From: Chaenocephalus aceratus
Lineage: Eukaryota; Chordata; Actinopteri; Perciformes; Channichthyidae
DNA length: 64,000 nt
Assembly (NCBI GenBank): GCA_023974075.1
Contig: CM043790.1
Span: 4,565,127 to 4,629,126, forward strand
Direction of reading: 5' to 3'
Part shown: piece after piece, positions 32,650-44,021 of the stretch
How positions within the stretch are numbered: position 1 is the stretch's first letter
How the letters are laid out: every line of letters begins with the position of its first letter
Notes under the pieces: generated by a model
Told to the model about the DNA's origin: nothing
The model's input: only the letters and a program-made list of their open reading frames with translations
Databases searched by the model: none
Position numbers and translations under genes: made by a program

Positions 32650-33107
32650 GACCTGAAAAAGGTCAAATGGCACTGATGGTATCCAAATGTGCCCAAAGGT
32701 CAGTCCGCCTGGACTACTTTTTGCTAAACCTCTCTAAAAAAGTCAAATTGAACTTTTTATGCATCAATCTTGATACAGGGTACTTATTATTATGTTATAC
32801 TTTGGATTCCTAAAGCATTTAGTCTACCATACCATCATTCAAGGGTGGTTTTCACTAGAAGTAATGGGTTTTTTTTAGGCGGAGGTAAGAATTTACCTTT
32901 TTTTACTATGTTCCATCTGAATTTACTCTGACACAGAAACATCTATATTGATTCTGACACTTCTACATCCAACTCACAGATGTAACCTTGCTTTGATAAA
33001 AGAAATTATTCATATAACCCTTTTAGAAGTTAAGTTATAGTAATTTGTTTTGGGCATAGCATGTTCGAGCCTGAAACCTGAAAAACAGGCTCAGGGCTTA
33101 AGAGGTT
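32650..33107 (+). repeat. 450-bp dispersed repeat, partner at 54400-54822
   Basis: Shared landmarks with 54400-54822 in the same orientation are CATCAATCTTGATACAGGGT, TTTGGATTCCTAAAGC and CTACATCCAACTCACAG. Both copies end in the hairpin AGCCTGAAAAACAGGCT followed by a CTTAAGAGGTTA-like end. No coding potential is visible; class unknown. Confidence 0.8.
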
Positions 33108-33654
33108 AAAGCACTCTAGAAATAAATCTGACGTTGACCATGACCGTGTTAATATTTGCCATCACAGGAACGTTTTATAAAAAAAAGGAATAACCTCCTG
33201 AAAACATAATCCGAATGTTGCTTTGAAAATGTTCTTCTTTTGTTATCATGCAACATTGACGGAACGTTTTATAATGAACATCTTTAATATGTTACCCCAA
33301 CAATGTCCAAAACGTATCCTTAGAATGTTGCAGGCAAAACGTTCCACCTTTGTTAACATATCACATTAACCCTTTATAGGGCACTCAATTAAATACTTTG
33401 AAATTCTAAATGTCAACCCTAGTGTTATTGGAGGACATAACAATACTGTTTTACTTTTGTGAAATTTTCCAAAATATTTAATTTTCATATAAAAAATCAA
33501 GGTCAATGAAGTGATCATATATGGTTCCTTGCCCGTTTGTGGTAAAAAAATTGTTATAGGGTGAAAGGAACATTTATTGTAGAACATTAGAACATAACAT
33601 AGGCACTTAAATACAATATAAATAGAGTGTAGAGTCATTTATTATGTAAATGTG
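33108..33654. other. intergenic, nothing identified
   Basis: AT-rich sequence. AACGTTTTATAA occurs twice (about 33171 and 33260) but no element structure is evident. Confidence 0.35.
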
Positions 33655-33659
33655 GGGTA

Positions 33660-33832
33660 TGAAATATATGTAAACGTTTTAGTGCAAGGTTATGAAATAA
33701 ATATTTGTAATGTAAACGTTTTAGTGCAGGGGTATGAAATAAATATTTGTAATGTAAACTTTTTAGTGCAAGGGTATGAAATAAATATTTGTAATGTAAA
33801 CGTTTTAGTGCAGGGGTATGAAATATGTTTGT
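33660..33832 (+). repeat. 42-bp minisatellite, about 4 units
   Basis: Units of GTAAACGTTTTAGTGCA then GGGGTATGAAATAAATATTT. As 42 is divisible by three, both strands stay open and encode 14-residue repeats, which I regard as incidental. Confidence 0.92.
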
Positions 33833-34062
33833 ATACAATGTATTTAATATGTAGTATACATGTTGACCTGCCCAGGCGATGGAAATTAGCAAACTGCTAT
33901 AATCTGTTCCTTTTTAACATGGTCCCTGAAAACTAAGCTAACTAAGAAAACATACATCACATGAGAAATTAGTCAAATTCCTCACGGTAACTAGTAGTAT
34001 TAATCAGACCCCTTTCGTCTCATTAGTAAGCATGAAAAGTGACAGGTGGGCACGCCCCCAGT

Positions 34063-34600
34063 CATGCAAATGAGCTAAGTCCCGCCTCCCATTGTTCGAG
34101 ATCCTTTGATGTGAGGGGGTACCATTATGTTAATGAGCTAAGTCCCGCCTCCCTTTGTTCGAGATCCTTTGATGTGAGGGGTGAGGTGTCATGACACGTA
34201 GGTGTGAAATGCCCCCCTGTGTAGCGCCTTTGTTGTCTAATCCTTTGATGTGTTGATTAAGGCAGTCTCTTTGAAGTTATGCTGTTTGGCCCCCTGATGT
34301 GAGGGTTGAGGTGTTATAACAGGTAGGTGTGATTTCACACCGGTGTGTTATAAGCCTCTGATGTTGATTAAGGCAGTCTCTTTGAAGTTATGCGTGAGAC
34401 TGTCTGGCCCTCACAGCCCTTTTGTTGTCTAATCTAATTAGCCTTTGATGTTTGTCCTTTGATGTGAGGATTGAGGTGGTATAACAGGCCGGTGTGATTT
34501 CACACCGGTGTGTTATAAGCCTCTGATGTTAATCTAGGTGTCTCTTTGAAGTTATGCGTGAGACTGTCTAGCCCCCGCCCCCTCACAGCCCAGGCCTCTC
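34063..34600 (+). repeat. degenerate local duplications
   Basis: GAGCTAAGTCCCGCCTCCC...TTCGAGATCCTTTGATGTGAGG occurs at 34072-34122 and again at 34136-34183. A longer block (GGCAGTCTCTTTGAAGTTATG, CACACCGGTGTGTTATAAGC) occurs at about 34261-34400 and 34495-34570. Confidence 0.8.
34480..34517. repeat. 38-bp near-perfect palindrome
   Basis: Arms TATAACA-GG-CCGGTGTGA and TCACACCGG-TG-TGTTATA around TT; 16 of 18 positions pair. A decayed version lies at about 34315-34354. Confidence 0.9.
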
Positions 34601-34654
34601 TCCCTTTCTCCACCCCTTCCTGTCACACGATATGAGGCCAGCAGATAGTGGGGG

Positions 34655-34867
34655 GTGGAAATAGATGAAAATAGAAATCCATGCAGACTAATTAAAAAGC
34701 CAGTCATTTCCACTCACCAAGTCACCTTTCAAAAAAAGAAAAATGGCCAAGAGACGCATCGATATGGTTTAATCAGCGAGACGCCTGTGACAACTTACCG
34801 CCATCCGTCCGGAGTGCCAATCAAGAAACGAATGCAGCATCTGTGCCGGGTTCAGACGCCTCCAGCC
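34655..34867 (+). other. unassigned open frame
   Basis: Open frame with SETPVTTYRHPSGVPIKKRM. Composition is protein-like, but I do not recognise a family, and the frame runs on into repeat sequence at 34868. Could be a host exon fragment or part of the adjoining hAT-related element. Confidence 0.25.
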
Positions 34868-34990
34868 GAAGATCTGTGCACAAACTTATCTCGTGCCCTC
34901 TTTGGTCATGTGCGCTCGTTCATGTGTGTTGGAGGAGGGGCTCTGTGAGGAAGTGGTAGATTTTTTTTCCGGTTGTGTACTTTCAAATAC
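34868..34990 (-). mobile_element. fragment of the 17852-19049 hAT family
   Basis: Reverse complement matches about 18190-18330 (AAAGTACACAACCGGAAAAA; CCTCCTCCAACACACACGAA-like; AGATAAGTTTGTGCACAGAT). Termini absent. Confidence 0.65.
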
Positions 34991-36060
34991 GTAAAGAGGG
35001 ACATTTTAAATATCCTATTGCCCCCATGATCTTTATCTTTTTTATTATTTAATTACTTCACACAACTATAAGGAAGCCCAATATGGAGTTATGTGAGGTT
35101 GTATGGGGGTAATATTAGAATTTGCTGTATGCAACAACAACAAAAAAGGTTTGACTGGTGAAAAAGACTCTCACTTTTGCAGATGACTCCGCCTCCCCCT
35201 CAACATAACAAGTCCCACCACGACTAACATTACTTTTTTTAAATATGTTTTTTTTTTAAATGCTCTACTTTGATTTCTTTCATGTTATTTGCAAGTTAGC
35301 GTCCAAATGGTTGGAAGATAAGGAGGAAGGACAATCAATACTGTATATAGTAAAGTGTGTCGCCAATGTAACCAGTTAGAACTCAAAGTGGCGATGAGGT
35401 CTTAAAATGTATGGAAAGGGTCTTAACAAAGGTCTTAAAAAAGGTATTACATTTGACTTCATGATTCCTGCATATACCCTGCATTAGCATGAATTCACAT
35501 TATAGCATATGTAACAATAGTTAAGAACACAGTTCTGGCTTATTTGGACAGTCTTGGAGTGGTTTGGGGAGTTATTGAGGAAGTCAAGGATCAATTTCAG
35601 AACCAATGTATGTAGTTGTTTTGCTTGACATAATCACAGTGCTTCGCCTGCAGATGCCCTGGTGGCACCTTTTATCCAGCTCGGCAAAGTTGCAGTCCTT
35701 TTAGCTGCCTCCTTCAGATTTCTCTCTCTCTCTCTCTCTCTCTCTGCTTCAGTCTCCTCTGTCTTGAAGGCATTCTTAAGCACAGAAATGTAACATTAGG
35801 CTATGCATAAAATAACCAAACGATTATTACATTAACTATTTTAAACAGTAATTCACATCATCATCTCATAACAAAATAAGCTAAGGCAATTACTTGCATT
35901 CAGTGACTTGATTTTTTAAATGAAAACCAGGGATATCTTTTGTTTTGCAGTCCATATCTCATTAAAAATATCTAATGTTAGTAACTATTAAAGAAAGAAT
36001 GGGGACAATTCTGTTTTTAATGTAGTTTGACCATTGTAACTGCTGTGCAGACATGCTGAT
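34991..36060. other. intergenic with (TC)n tract
   Basis: No coding motif recognised. A (TC)n microsatellite lies at about 35716-35744. Confidence 0.5.
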
Positions 36061-36071
36061 AAAATAGGGCT

Positions 36072-36500
36072 TCTAAAATGTTCAAAACAGCCTTGTTTCA
36101 CTGAAATAGCGTCAAAATCACAATCACAATAACTGCCATTAAGAGTCAGATGATTGACGAAATCCAATAAAACAGAGTACTTTCATGGTAGTGGTCAGCT
36201 TTTAAAAAGAAAAGTGTATCTTTCGGTAACTTTTTGAGAGAATTAAGCATAAATCTGTCAAATGTTCAAAACAGCCTTGTTTCACTGAAATAGCCTCAAA
36301 ATGACAAACTGCCATTAAGAGTCAGATGCTTGACGAAATCTAATAAAACAGAGTGCTTTCATGGTAGTGGTCAGCTTTTAAACATAAAAGTGTATCTTTC
36401 AGTATCTTTTTGAGAGAATTAAGCATAAATCTGTCAAATGTTCAAAACAGCCTTGTTTCACTGAAATAGCCTCAAGATGACAAACTGCCATTAAGGGAAC
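36072..36500 (+). repeat. about 180-bp tandem repeat, 2.4 units
   Basis: TTCAAAACAGCCTTGTTTCA recurs at 36081, 36265 and 36441 (spacings 184 and 176). Units share CATGGTAGTGGTCAGCTTTT and TTTTTGAGAGAATTAAGCAT. Confidence 0.93.
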
Positions 36501-39054
36501 ATCCTCTAATAAGCTCACAAAACAAACATCAGTTCACAGAAATGTTATTTAATTTGTACAAGTGGCATGTTTGTATTGAACAGGTTATTTAACAGTGGAA
36601 TACAACTTTTAAACTATTGGAAAGTGTGCATTAAGATTAAACAGTAACATGACATAAACATGAAGTCAGACCCCCCCCTCCTCTCAGATCTGCCCCCCCC
36701 TCTCATCCACAGCAGAAAGCTGCGCTCACAGCTGCTCAGCCCAGCCGCACACCTGGGGCCTCTGGAAGCGGCGGGCGAGAATAAACCCTGCTCTAACATG
36801 ACATAAACATGAACACTAACCCAGACATTAGTTGTCTAACTGGAATTTAAGAGACTTGTAGCCTGTCTCTGCTGACGCACAATAAGGGGAATGTCAACAT
36901 CGATGCCAGTGCATCCAAGCTGCATCAGATGAAACAGCGTTTCGTCTGACAGTCTGTTTCTCTCTTTTGATTTGATGTGCTTTATCATGGAGAAGTTGCT
37001 CTCAAATATGTATGTGCTCCCGAACATGCTGGCCTGTTTAAGCGCAAAATCTCTCAAGAGAGGGAAGCGAGTCTCGGGCAACAGTCTCCAAAACGACTCT
37101 CCCCTCTCATTCCGTTTCATTTGGAAAAATAAGTCACCTTGTAGTTCTCACAGTTCCATTTGTAGTTCAGGTGGCTGGTCATTCACAACCGCTGAGATGG
37201 GGTCAGTGAAAAGCTGGATTGTGCCTCGCATGTCGTGGAAATCCTGAAAGCGATTGTTGAATTGATCCTGCAACATTTTAAGGGCTTCTCTGTAGCGGTG
37301 GATTGTCATCTCACATTCGGCCAATTCGGGGATGTCATTGCGCAGCTCTCCACATGCGGGGAAGTGTGTCAAATTCGGGGGATCTGACGCAAGGTTATCT
37401 CTGAACAGGCCGAGTTTCATCTAACTATTCACATGACCAAAAAGGTCGGACACGGTCTGATCTTTGCCTTGCAACCGGACATTCAAGCAATTGAGATGTC
37501 CACTTATATCAGTGAGAAAGGCCATGTCACAGAGAAAGTGTGGATCCCTCAATGTGTCACAGTACGCACTTGTATCCGTAGTAAGGCTGTTCTCCAAAGA
37601 CACGGGAATTTCGAGCCGCATCCACCTGATGTCTGTGTGCAGCTGTAAATCACCGTAGGCAGCATCCACCTCCTCTAGAAAGGCTGTGAATTTCCGATGA
37701 TTTAGAGACCTGTTCCCCCCCCGAATCAGATTGGTAACTTTTGTTACCACATCCATGACATGTGTGAAGTTCAGATTCTTTGCACAGAGGGCCTCCTGGT
37801 GTATGATGCAGTGCAGTATCGGGCAATCCACACCACTTTGACGGAGAAGTCCAGCGAAGCCAGTGCGCCTTCCTTGCATTAATGGAGCCCCATCAGTAAC
37901 AACGGCAGATAGCTTGTCAAATCCACCATATTCGCTGACAACACCCTTCACTGCCTCGAAAATGTCCGATCCCTTTGTTGTGCCGTGCAGTGGTACAAGT
38001 TTTAATAGTTCCTCGTGTACATCAAATGACGCATTTATTGATCTTGCGTACACCAGTAGCTGGCTAACATCGGTAACGTCTGTACTCTCATCTAACACTA
38101 ACGAAAAGTATGAACAGTCAGACATGATTTGTTTCAGCTTTCCCTCCACATGACTTTGAATGTCAAAAATCCTGCGAGTCACTGTGCGTCAGGAGAGGGA
38201 CACAGTTTCAAAATGTTTAGCCATTTTCTCATTTCCAAAGGCGTTAGCCATCTCAATCGCGCATGTTTTCACCAACTCTCCTTCTGATAGTGTCTTCTTT
38301 GCTTTGGCAAGCTGGAGTGAGACAGCATATGATGCTTTCAGACTTGATTCTTGGACACTTGTGACCTGGGTGAAAAAGCACTGTTGTTTTTGTACTTTCC
38401 CTTTCAGGTCCGCTAGGATCGCTGCTCTGGCAGCCCCGGTGTACCTGTCATATTTGTCCTTGTGCACAGTGTTGTAGTGGCGGCTCAAGTTGCTTACTTT
38501 CATGACAGCAACGGTCTGCAAACATATTAAACATTGTGGTTTACCCCTGAATTCAGTGAAAAGATACTCGTTCTCCCACTTTTCTCAAATATCTGTCTCT
38601 TGCTCATGCTGACATCCACATAGGGCCGTGTTCATATGTTACCCGCTCTATCGAAATCAGTCGGAAGTCGCAACGGCTGATTTCAAAATAAAAGTGGATT
38701 TGTGTAAAAAAACTAGTTTTTCGGGGTTCGTTACAGTTTGTTTTCATCTGATTTCAAATAAATACAGTCTTGACTTTTAGAATATTAAACTCGTTTTGCC
38801 AAATTCAAATTCATGATAAATACAACTTTGAAGCTTGTAATGGCATAATTACAAGCGGAGAATGGAGTAATTTAACGTCACAGCAGGCATAACAACAGCC
38901 GGTGTTTCTTGTGAGTTTCCCCCCGGGAAACAAACACAATACACACAAACACGTCACAGATTATTTTGCGGTATTTGGCTGCCGAACGAAATCACATATC
39001 AGTAATATACATATCGGCCCCTCGGGCGAATGGCCCCTCCATTTGCCCATCCCT
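36501..39054 (-). mobile_element. hAT-Charlie-type element (left end not found)
   Basis: The minus-strand start at 39054 reads CAGGGATGGGCAAATGG, a hAT-type terminus. About 450 bp of leader precede the transposase frame (38600-36836). The other terminus was not identified, so the left limit is approximate. The leader abuts the truncated LTR element at 39058. Confidence 0.62.
36836..38600 (-). pseudogene. hAT transposase, GTF2IRD2/ZBED5-like, three in-frame stops
   Basis: A BED-like finger (QCLICLQTVAVMK...LSRHYNTVH) is followed by the transposase: YFSLVLDESTDVTDVSQLLV (first catalytic Asp region), VVTDGAPLMQGRRTGF (second Asp), CPILHCIIHQEALCAKNL, and the C-terminal dimerisation part ASMFGSTYIFESNFSMIKHI. 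From 38521 to 36836 everything lies in a single frame, about 560 codons, interrupted only by TGA (38189-38191), TAG (37421-37423) and TGA (37148-37150). Upstream of 38590 a one-base shift separates the likely ATG (MSKRQIFEK). Length is normal for the family. In-frame decay by stops rather than indels suggests point-mutation ageing. Confidence 0.85.
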
Positions 39055-39059
39055 GCGTT

Positions 39060-39970
39060 AAAGGATCCGCTGAGAGTCCTGCCAATCCCATGTCTTGTTC
39101 CGTTGGAGGTCCCACCGTTACCTGTCTCGCTGGGGGTCCTGCCAACTCCTGGTCCTCTTCCGTGGGGGATCCTGCCGAAGCCTGTCCCACCGGCTCTGGT
39201 TCCTGTCCGGCCGACACCGGGTCCTGCCCGGCCTCCGGAGCTGTCCCGTCAGCGCCTTCCTGTCCGGCCACCTCTCGAGTCCCCTCTCAAGTCCCCTCTC
39301 AAGTCCCCTCCCTCGAGTCTCCTCTCAAGTCCCCTCTCGAGTCTCCTCTCGACTTCCCTCTCAAGTCCCTACCCAATGTCCTGGTCCGTTGGAGGTTCCG
39401 CTGGGGGTCCGGCCAACCCTGTGTCCTGTGCCGTTGGAGGCCCCGCCGTCTACTCTTCTGCCGGGGGTCCTGCCAACCCTCTGTCCTGTGCCATTGGAGG
39501 TTCCGCTGGGGGTCCTGCCAACCCTGTGTCCTGTGCCGTTGGAGGCCCCGCCGTCTACTCTTCTGCCGGGGGTCCTGCCAACCCTATGTCCTGTGCCGTT
39601 GGAGGTCCCGCCGACTACTCTCCTGCCAGAGCTGTCTGGTCTTCGCCCTCGAGCCCGGCCCCCTGAGAGCCGCGGTCTTCGCCCTCGAGCCCGGCCCCCT
39701 GAGTGCCGCGGTCTTCGCCCTTCCGGGTCCTCTGCTGTGCTCCTGGGTTGTCCCAAACCCAAACCCGTCCTCCTGGCCCCCTCCACCCACCCTGGAGGCC
39801 CTAGTTTTGTGTCCCTCCTCCGGTCCCCCTCCACCCACCCTGGAGGCCCTAGTTTTGTGTCCCTTCTCCGGTCCCCCTCCACCCACCCTGCTGGACGTTG
39901 TTTGTTTTGGTTTTTTTGGACGTTTATTGGACTGTTTTGGGACATCTGGGATCCGTCCCTTGAGGGGGGG
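39060..39970 (+). pseudogene. proline-rich repeat ORF remnant
   Basis: Three overlapping plus frames are open (38902-39666, 39030-40169, 39095-40057). None starts at a credible ATG, since the 5' part is gone. The frame with GVLPTLCPVPLEAPPSTLLP units corresponds to the 20-residue repeats of the intact relative and continues into ARPPESRGLRPR units. Short 33/45-bp variants of the 60-bp unit alternate with full ones. Confidence 0.6.
39773..39895 (+). repeat. 48-bp minisatellite, 2-3 units
   Basis: Units of CCCCCTCCACCCACCCTGGA plus GGCCCTAGTTTTGTGTCCCT. Not present in the 20894-24851 relative. Confidence 0.85.
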
Positions 39971-39975
39971 GGTAA

Positions 39976-40352
39976 TGTCACGATCTGTCTGTCTGTGTTG
40001 TGTTTTGTCTTGTCTAGATCTGTCTTTGGTTTTCTGTCTGCGTTTTGTCTTGTTTAGATCTGTCTGTGGTTCCCTGTCAGTTTCCCTGGTGTTTCTAATT
40101 TACCCGATTGTGTTCACCTGGTGCCCCTGTGTTTTCTCCTCCCTCCTCACCTGTGTCTTGTTTGTATGATTAGTCTTGTGTGTATTTAAGTTCTGGTTTG
40201 TCTATCTGTCTTTGTCGGTTCGTCTTGTGATATGGCTTGTTCCTCAGTGAGTGTTCTGTTTAGTCTTTATTTAATAGTATAGCCTTGAAATAAAGGATTT
40301 TTATGTCACTTTAATCTGCATTTGTGTCCTGCTTCCTACACACACCGTAACA
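39976..40352 (+). repeat. 3' LTR of the truncated element
   Basis: 377 bp, TGTCACGATC...CCGTAACA. Contains CCTTGAAATAAAGG and TGTGTCCTGCTTCC, also found near the end of the 20894 LTR. Preceded by CCCTTGAGGGGGGGGG. Confidence 0.85.
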
Positions 40353-41390
40353 GTTTCATTTCAAATGATTCACTGCTTGAGTCAATGCTGAACTCTTTTC
40401 AAATCTGCATGACAGTTTATGGTATAGCAACATGCAAAATGTTCATTCAAACTATCTTGTGGTATATACAATAGGACAATATATACTGTATATGTAAAGC
40501 TGTAGCAGCACACAGATGTATTAAAAGGACACTTTTCTTTAAACATGTAATTGACTCCAGCTCTGACCCTTCCAACACGAAGCTGTTGAAATCTGTCACA
40601 CATGTTGAGAGATTTGAACAAATACTATTATTGAATACCATTCCAAACACACAATTAATATGCTCTCCTCAAAGCCACGAGACTCCAGTCAGACAAACTG
40701 TGTAATTACACTTAGTTTACTATCTGTTAAAACAAGAGAGCAGAGTCTTTCCAGTGTTCTAAGAGGCAGAAGCAGTGGTTTGAAAGAGAATTTCATTAGA
40801 ATTATCTCTTTCATTAATACCTCTGCATGTCTTTCCCTCTCAGCCCTGCAGTATACCTAAAAGCCCATTCCCATTCATTATTTCCAGATTGTTTACTCTA
40901 CTTCTGTCCTAGCTTCCCAGCCTCTGTTCTGCCTGTCTGACAGCGCCTGCCCTCAGCCTGACCTCTTCTAGATCAGTTAGCCTGTTTCCTTCTGCCTGCC
41001 AGGTTTTGATGTTCACTGTTATTGGACCTCAAGTCAAACTGACCATTCACTTATCCTGTCCGTTCCAAGTCAGGCATCTCTGTTCAAAGCCTTTTCTCTG
41101 CTTAGCCCCAAAAACTTTACCATTTCATAAAAGGACTCATGCAAAGGATTTACAGGTGAGGAAGTAACATAGAAATCCATTAGAATATGCATGTTTTAGG
41201 ACATCAAACTCAGTTCAAAATGCAGTGCAAGTGTTGAACTGTAGATTATGAGCGATTAGACAGTGACAATAATTAAAGCACAAGAGGCTGCTATATAAAC
41301 AGTCCAGAGTGTATGCAATGAAAGTGATGATGCATCACCCTCTTCTCTCTGCAGACAGGTGTGGAGCCAACAGAAACCCTTTCTGGTCGG
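40353..41390. other. intergenic, nothing identified
   Basis: Unique-looking sequence with no recognised coding motif or repeat. Confidence 0.4.
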
Positions 41391-41394
41391 CAGG

Positions 41395-42260
41395 ATAACA
41401 TTTTATTTAAGGCACCTTTCACCATTTTTTTTAATATTCAAAGAGGTAAAAGCAACAAAACATGATAACAACACAAACAGGCAATCATTGAGGAGACAAT
41501 CAAAGTGGACACAAATGATAGGGACAGGTTATTCAGGGGACACGGATGATAGGGAGCACTACAGTGGGGATGGCCAGCAGACCAGCAGAGGGAGCGAGAA
41601 GGGGTGTACTCCTGAAGGAGGTCAGCCAGCAGGTTATGGAGGGCTTTGTAGGTTAGCAGGAGGTTTTCGTAGTTGATCCGGGGCTGAACAGAGAGCCAGT
41701 GCAGTTGGATGAGGATAGGGGTGATGTGGTCAGAGGATTTAGTGTGGTTGATAATCCGGTCTGCAGAGTTCTGTATGATTTGAAGTTTATTGATGAGTTT
41801 GGTGGGAATGCCTGAGAGGATGGCGTTACAGTAGTGGATGCGGGATGTGACGAATGCGTGAACCAGGACTTCAGTGTGTGATTGAGACAGGGATGGGCAG
41901 AGTCTGGAGATGTTGCATATGTGGAAGAATGCAGTCCGGGTGATGTTATGTATGTGAGGTGCAAATGAGAGGGTGCTGTCCAGGATGACACCAAGGCTCT
42001 GAACTTGGTTGGAGAAGGGAACGGAGAAACCATCAATGATGAGGTTGGAGGCAGGGGAGGGTGGAGCTCTGGAGAGGGTTGATTTGTTGCCAACAAGCAG
42101 GGCTTCGGTTTTGCCGGCATTGAGTTTCAGGAAGTTCCTGCTCATCCAGCTCCTGATGTCCTGGAGGCAGGTGTAGAGAGAGGTTGGGGGGGGGGGCATG
42201 TTGGGTTAGGAGAGGCGCGGCGAGGCAATTTTATTTATATACCACTTTTCAGCACGTGGC
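41395..42260 (-). mobile_element. LINE fragment (LINE2-like RT 3' part)
   Basis: RT thumb and C-terminal region on the minus strand, truncated upstream at a G run (42187-42196). A block related to TTTTATTTATATACCAC...ATTCAAAGTG lies at both ends (41401-41445 and 42228-42272) in the same orientation. Confidence 0.7.
41640..42199 (-). pseudogene. LINE RT C-terminal remnant
   Basis: Starts after the catalytic YADD motif with LQDIRSWMSRNFLKLNAGKT, then QVQSLGVILDSTLSF, AFVTSRIHYCNAILSG, LQIIQNSADRIINHTK and IQLHWLSVQPRINYENLLLT. Conserved Leu/Tyr-Cys-Asn motifs identify a LINE2/CR1-type thumb. It differs clearly from the UnaL2-like copies and from the 19871-26128 LINE. Promoter, endonuclease and palm are absent. 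Confidence 0.78.
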
Positions 42261-42272
42261 GATTCAAAGTGC

Positions 42273-43246
42273 TTATATATAATGCAGCACAAGGATCCAT
42301 GCAGGCATGATGATGCCCCAAGATTACCTCTGTGGTTAGTAGGTGTAGATTCTGTAAATATGCATCACTTGTGTTCCCTTTTGTAACGCTTCATATGTTG
42401 GTACAGTAGCTGTTTTCAATATTGTGCCATGGTCCTGTATACAAATGCAATCAAATAAACTTGTCACTTCTAACTCCTTGGATGGATTGCTTCATTTTCT
42501 CAGCTGAATACACAACACATTATTACTGTCACAAAAACCATATGCACATCGTCATGGGAGATTCAGCAGAGGGTGATTATGAGACTCAATGATCACTGTT
42601 GCTGCCTTGCTGTGGGTCATTTAACTAGCTGTCACAGAGAATAATGCACAGGAGATAAATGTGTTCTTCTGTAAGGAGAGCACTGAAACATCGATATCAG
42701 GCTTCTGTCTTCTCAAATCCCTGTTTGCTCTCTTTCTCACACGCCTGTGTGTCCCTCCATTTGCGTCACACATGTAGCTATTTTGGTCCTGCTTTCTTGT
42801 GTTTTGGTGAGGGGGTGAGGTGGGGGGCAAGGGCCTGCCCATTAAGTGCGAAAGGCACTGGTCCGATAGCATGTAATCTCTCATTAAGAAGACATTAAAT
42901 AAAGGGTGTGTGTGTGTCCTCTTGAACCCCATTCTCCATGTCTAAAAAATATGTTAAGCTGCTTACTAAATCAATTTCCTGTGAAAGTCCTTGGCAACCA
43001 CAAAGACATTTAGCTCCTGTTTTCACAAATGTGCTCCTAGTATTTCATCTTCCATGCATCTGATCAACATTCAACATGCAGGAAGCAACAGCGACCTGTT
43101 CTACGCTAAGCAAGTGTCACTGATTTCAGGCATTGGGAATAAGAGCTTGTAAAAACAGGTCAGGTAGGACAACAAACACAAGTTGTCATACAGTATTGTA
43201 GCGTTAATCACACATTGAGAACGACTCTGATCCATCAAAGTGACAC
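42273..43246. other. intergenic, nothing identified
   Basis: No coding motif. AATAAACTTGTCAC near 42455 could be an old polyadenylation or LINE tail signal. Confidence 0.35.
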
Positions 43247-43588
43247 TAAAGGCCCGAACACACCAAGCTGACACCAAAGAACTCACACAGACAGACCCCC
43301 GACTGTTGCGTCGCCTCACGTCTCTGCGTCTTGGCCATGTGTCGCACTGGAACACACCGCAAAGACTTCAGCCGACGGCCAAGAAGTACGTACGAACTGC
43401 ACATGCGTGAGTGGCAATAACTCTCCTTACCAGCAGGTGGCAGTAGTGTGTATTCGTCATTCAAAAGAGGCAACAACCGGAAGACAGACTGCGTTATACA
43501 CCAAGAGAAGAAGAACAGACTGCGTGATATAAACAATCAACAAATAGCGTGTGCGTTCCATGTTCACTCTACAACGAGAAGCTCATGG

Positions 43589-44021
43589 TGTAACGACTGA
43601 ATGAACACAAGTGGAGGACTCAATAGCACGACTCGGAGACAGAGGATTAGGATGCAAAAAAGGTCTTATATCCAAGGTTCGGTACACGGGAGATCAGTCA
43701 ATAAGGCTAACAAAACAGACGAGGAGTAGACAGGAACCGGGTCAGGACACGAAGCTGGGTCAGGTACACGTGGAATCAGATATTAAGAAAAACACTGCTG
43801 GAACGCTAGGAATAACTAAGACAAACTGGCACTGAAGGGACTGTGGATGCAGACTAAATAGACAGAGGGAGAGATGATAATGGGGCACAGGTGAGGCTAA
43901 TTATGGAAGGGAAGCAGGTGGAGTTCAATCAAGGGCAGGAAAGCTGAGACTGAAATGAGAGAAACAACAATGAAAACAGGAACAATAACAAAAACATCAG
44001 CATGCTGGCTAAGCCCTTACA
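43589..44021 (-). mobile_element. solo LTR (Gypsy-like)
   Basis: 433 bp, TGTAACGACT...GCCCTTACA, flanked by the exact 5-bp duplication CATGG (43584-43588, 44022-44026). Read on the minus strand it has a TATA-like CTATTTAGTC region after CACCTGTGCCCCATTATCAT, as in fish Gypsy LTRs. A solo LTR arises by recombination between the two LTRs of a full element. Confidence 0.85.

Larger units (their letters stand above)
39058..40352 (+). mobile_element. 5'-truncated relative of the proline-rich LTR element
   Basis: Lacks a 5' LTR. It starts against the hAT end at 39054-39058 with coding sequence resembling 23680-23860 (GTCCTGCCAACTCCTGGTCC, ACCGGGTCCTGCCC) and ends in a single LTR. The interior repeats the pyrimidine-rich, 60-bp and 36-bp blocks in rearranged order and shorter form. 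It has a polypurine tract and no pol. The LTR differs from that of 20894-24851, so it is a sister family, not a copy. Confidence 0.8.

Noticed and set aside
33660..33832. regular repeats resembling a CRISPR array
   Set aside because: Units are directly adjacent without unique spacers, in a eukaryotic context. It is a minisatellite. The 60-bp, 36-bp and 75-bp arrays were rejected for the same reason.
33652..33936. open frame with 14-residue repeats
   Set aside because: Caused by a 42-bp minisatellite whose length is divisible by three. Both strands are open.
39030..40169. 379-codon ORF as a host proline-rich gene
   Set aside because: Made of the same minisatellite units as the LTR element at 20894-24851 and directly followed by an LTR; it starts at no credible promoter or ATG.
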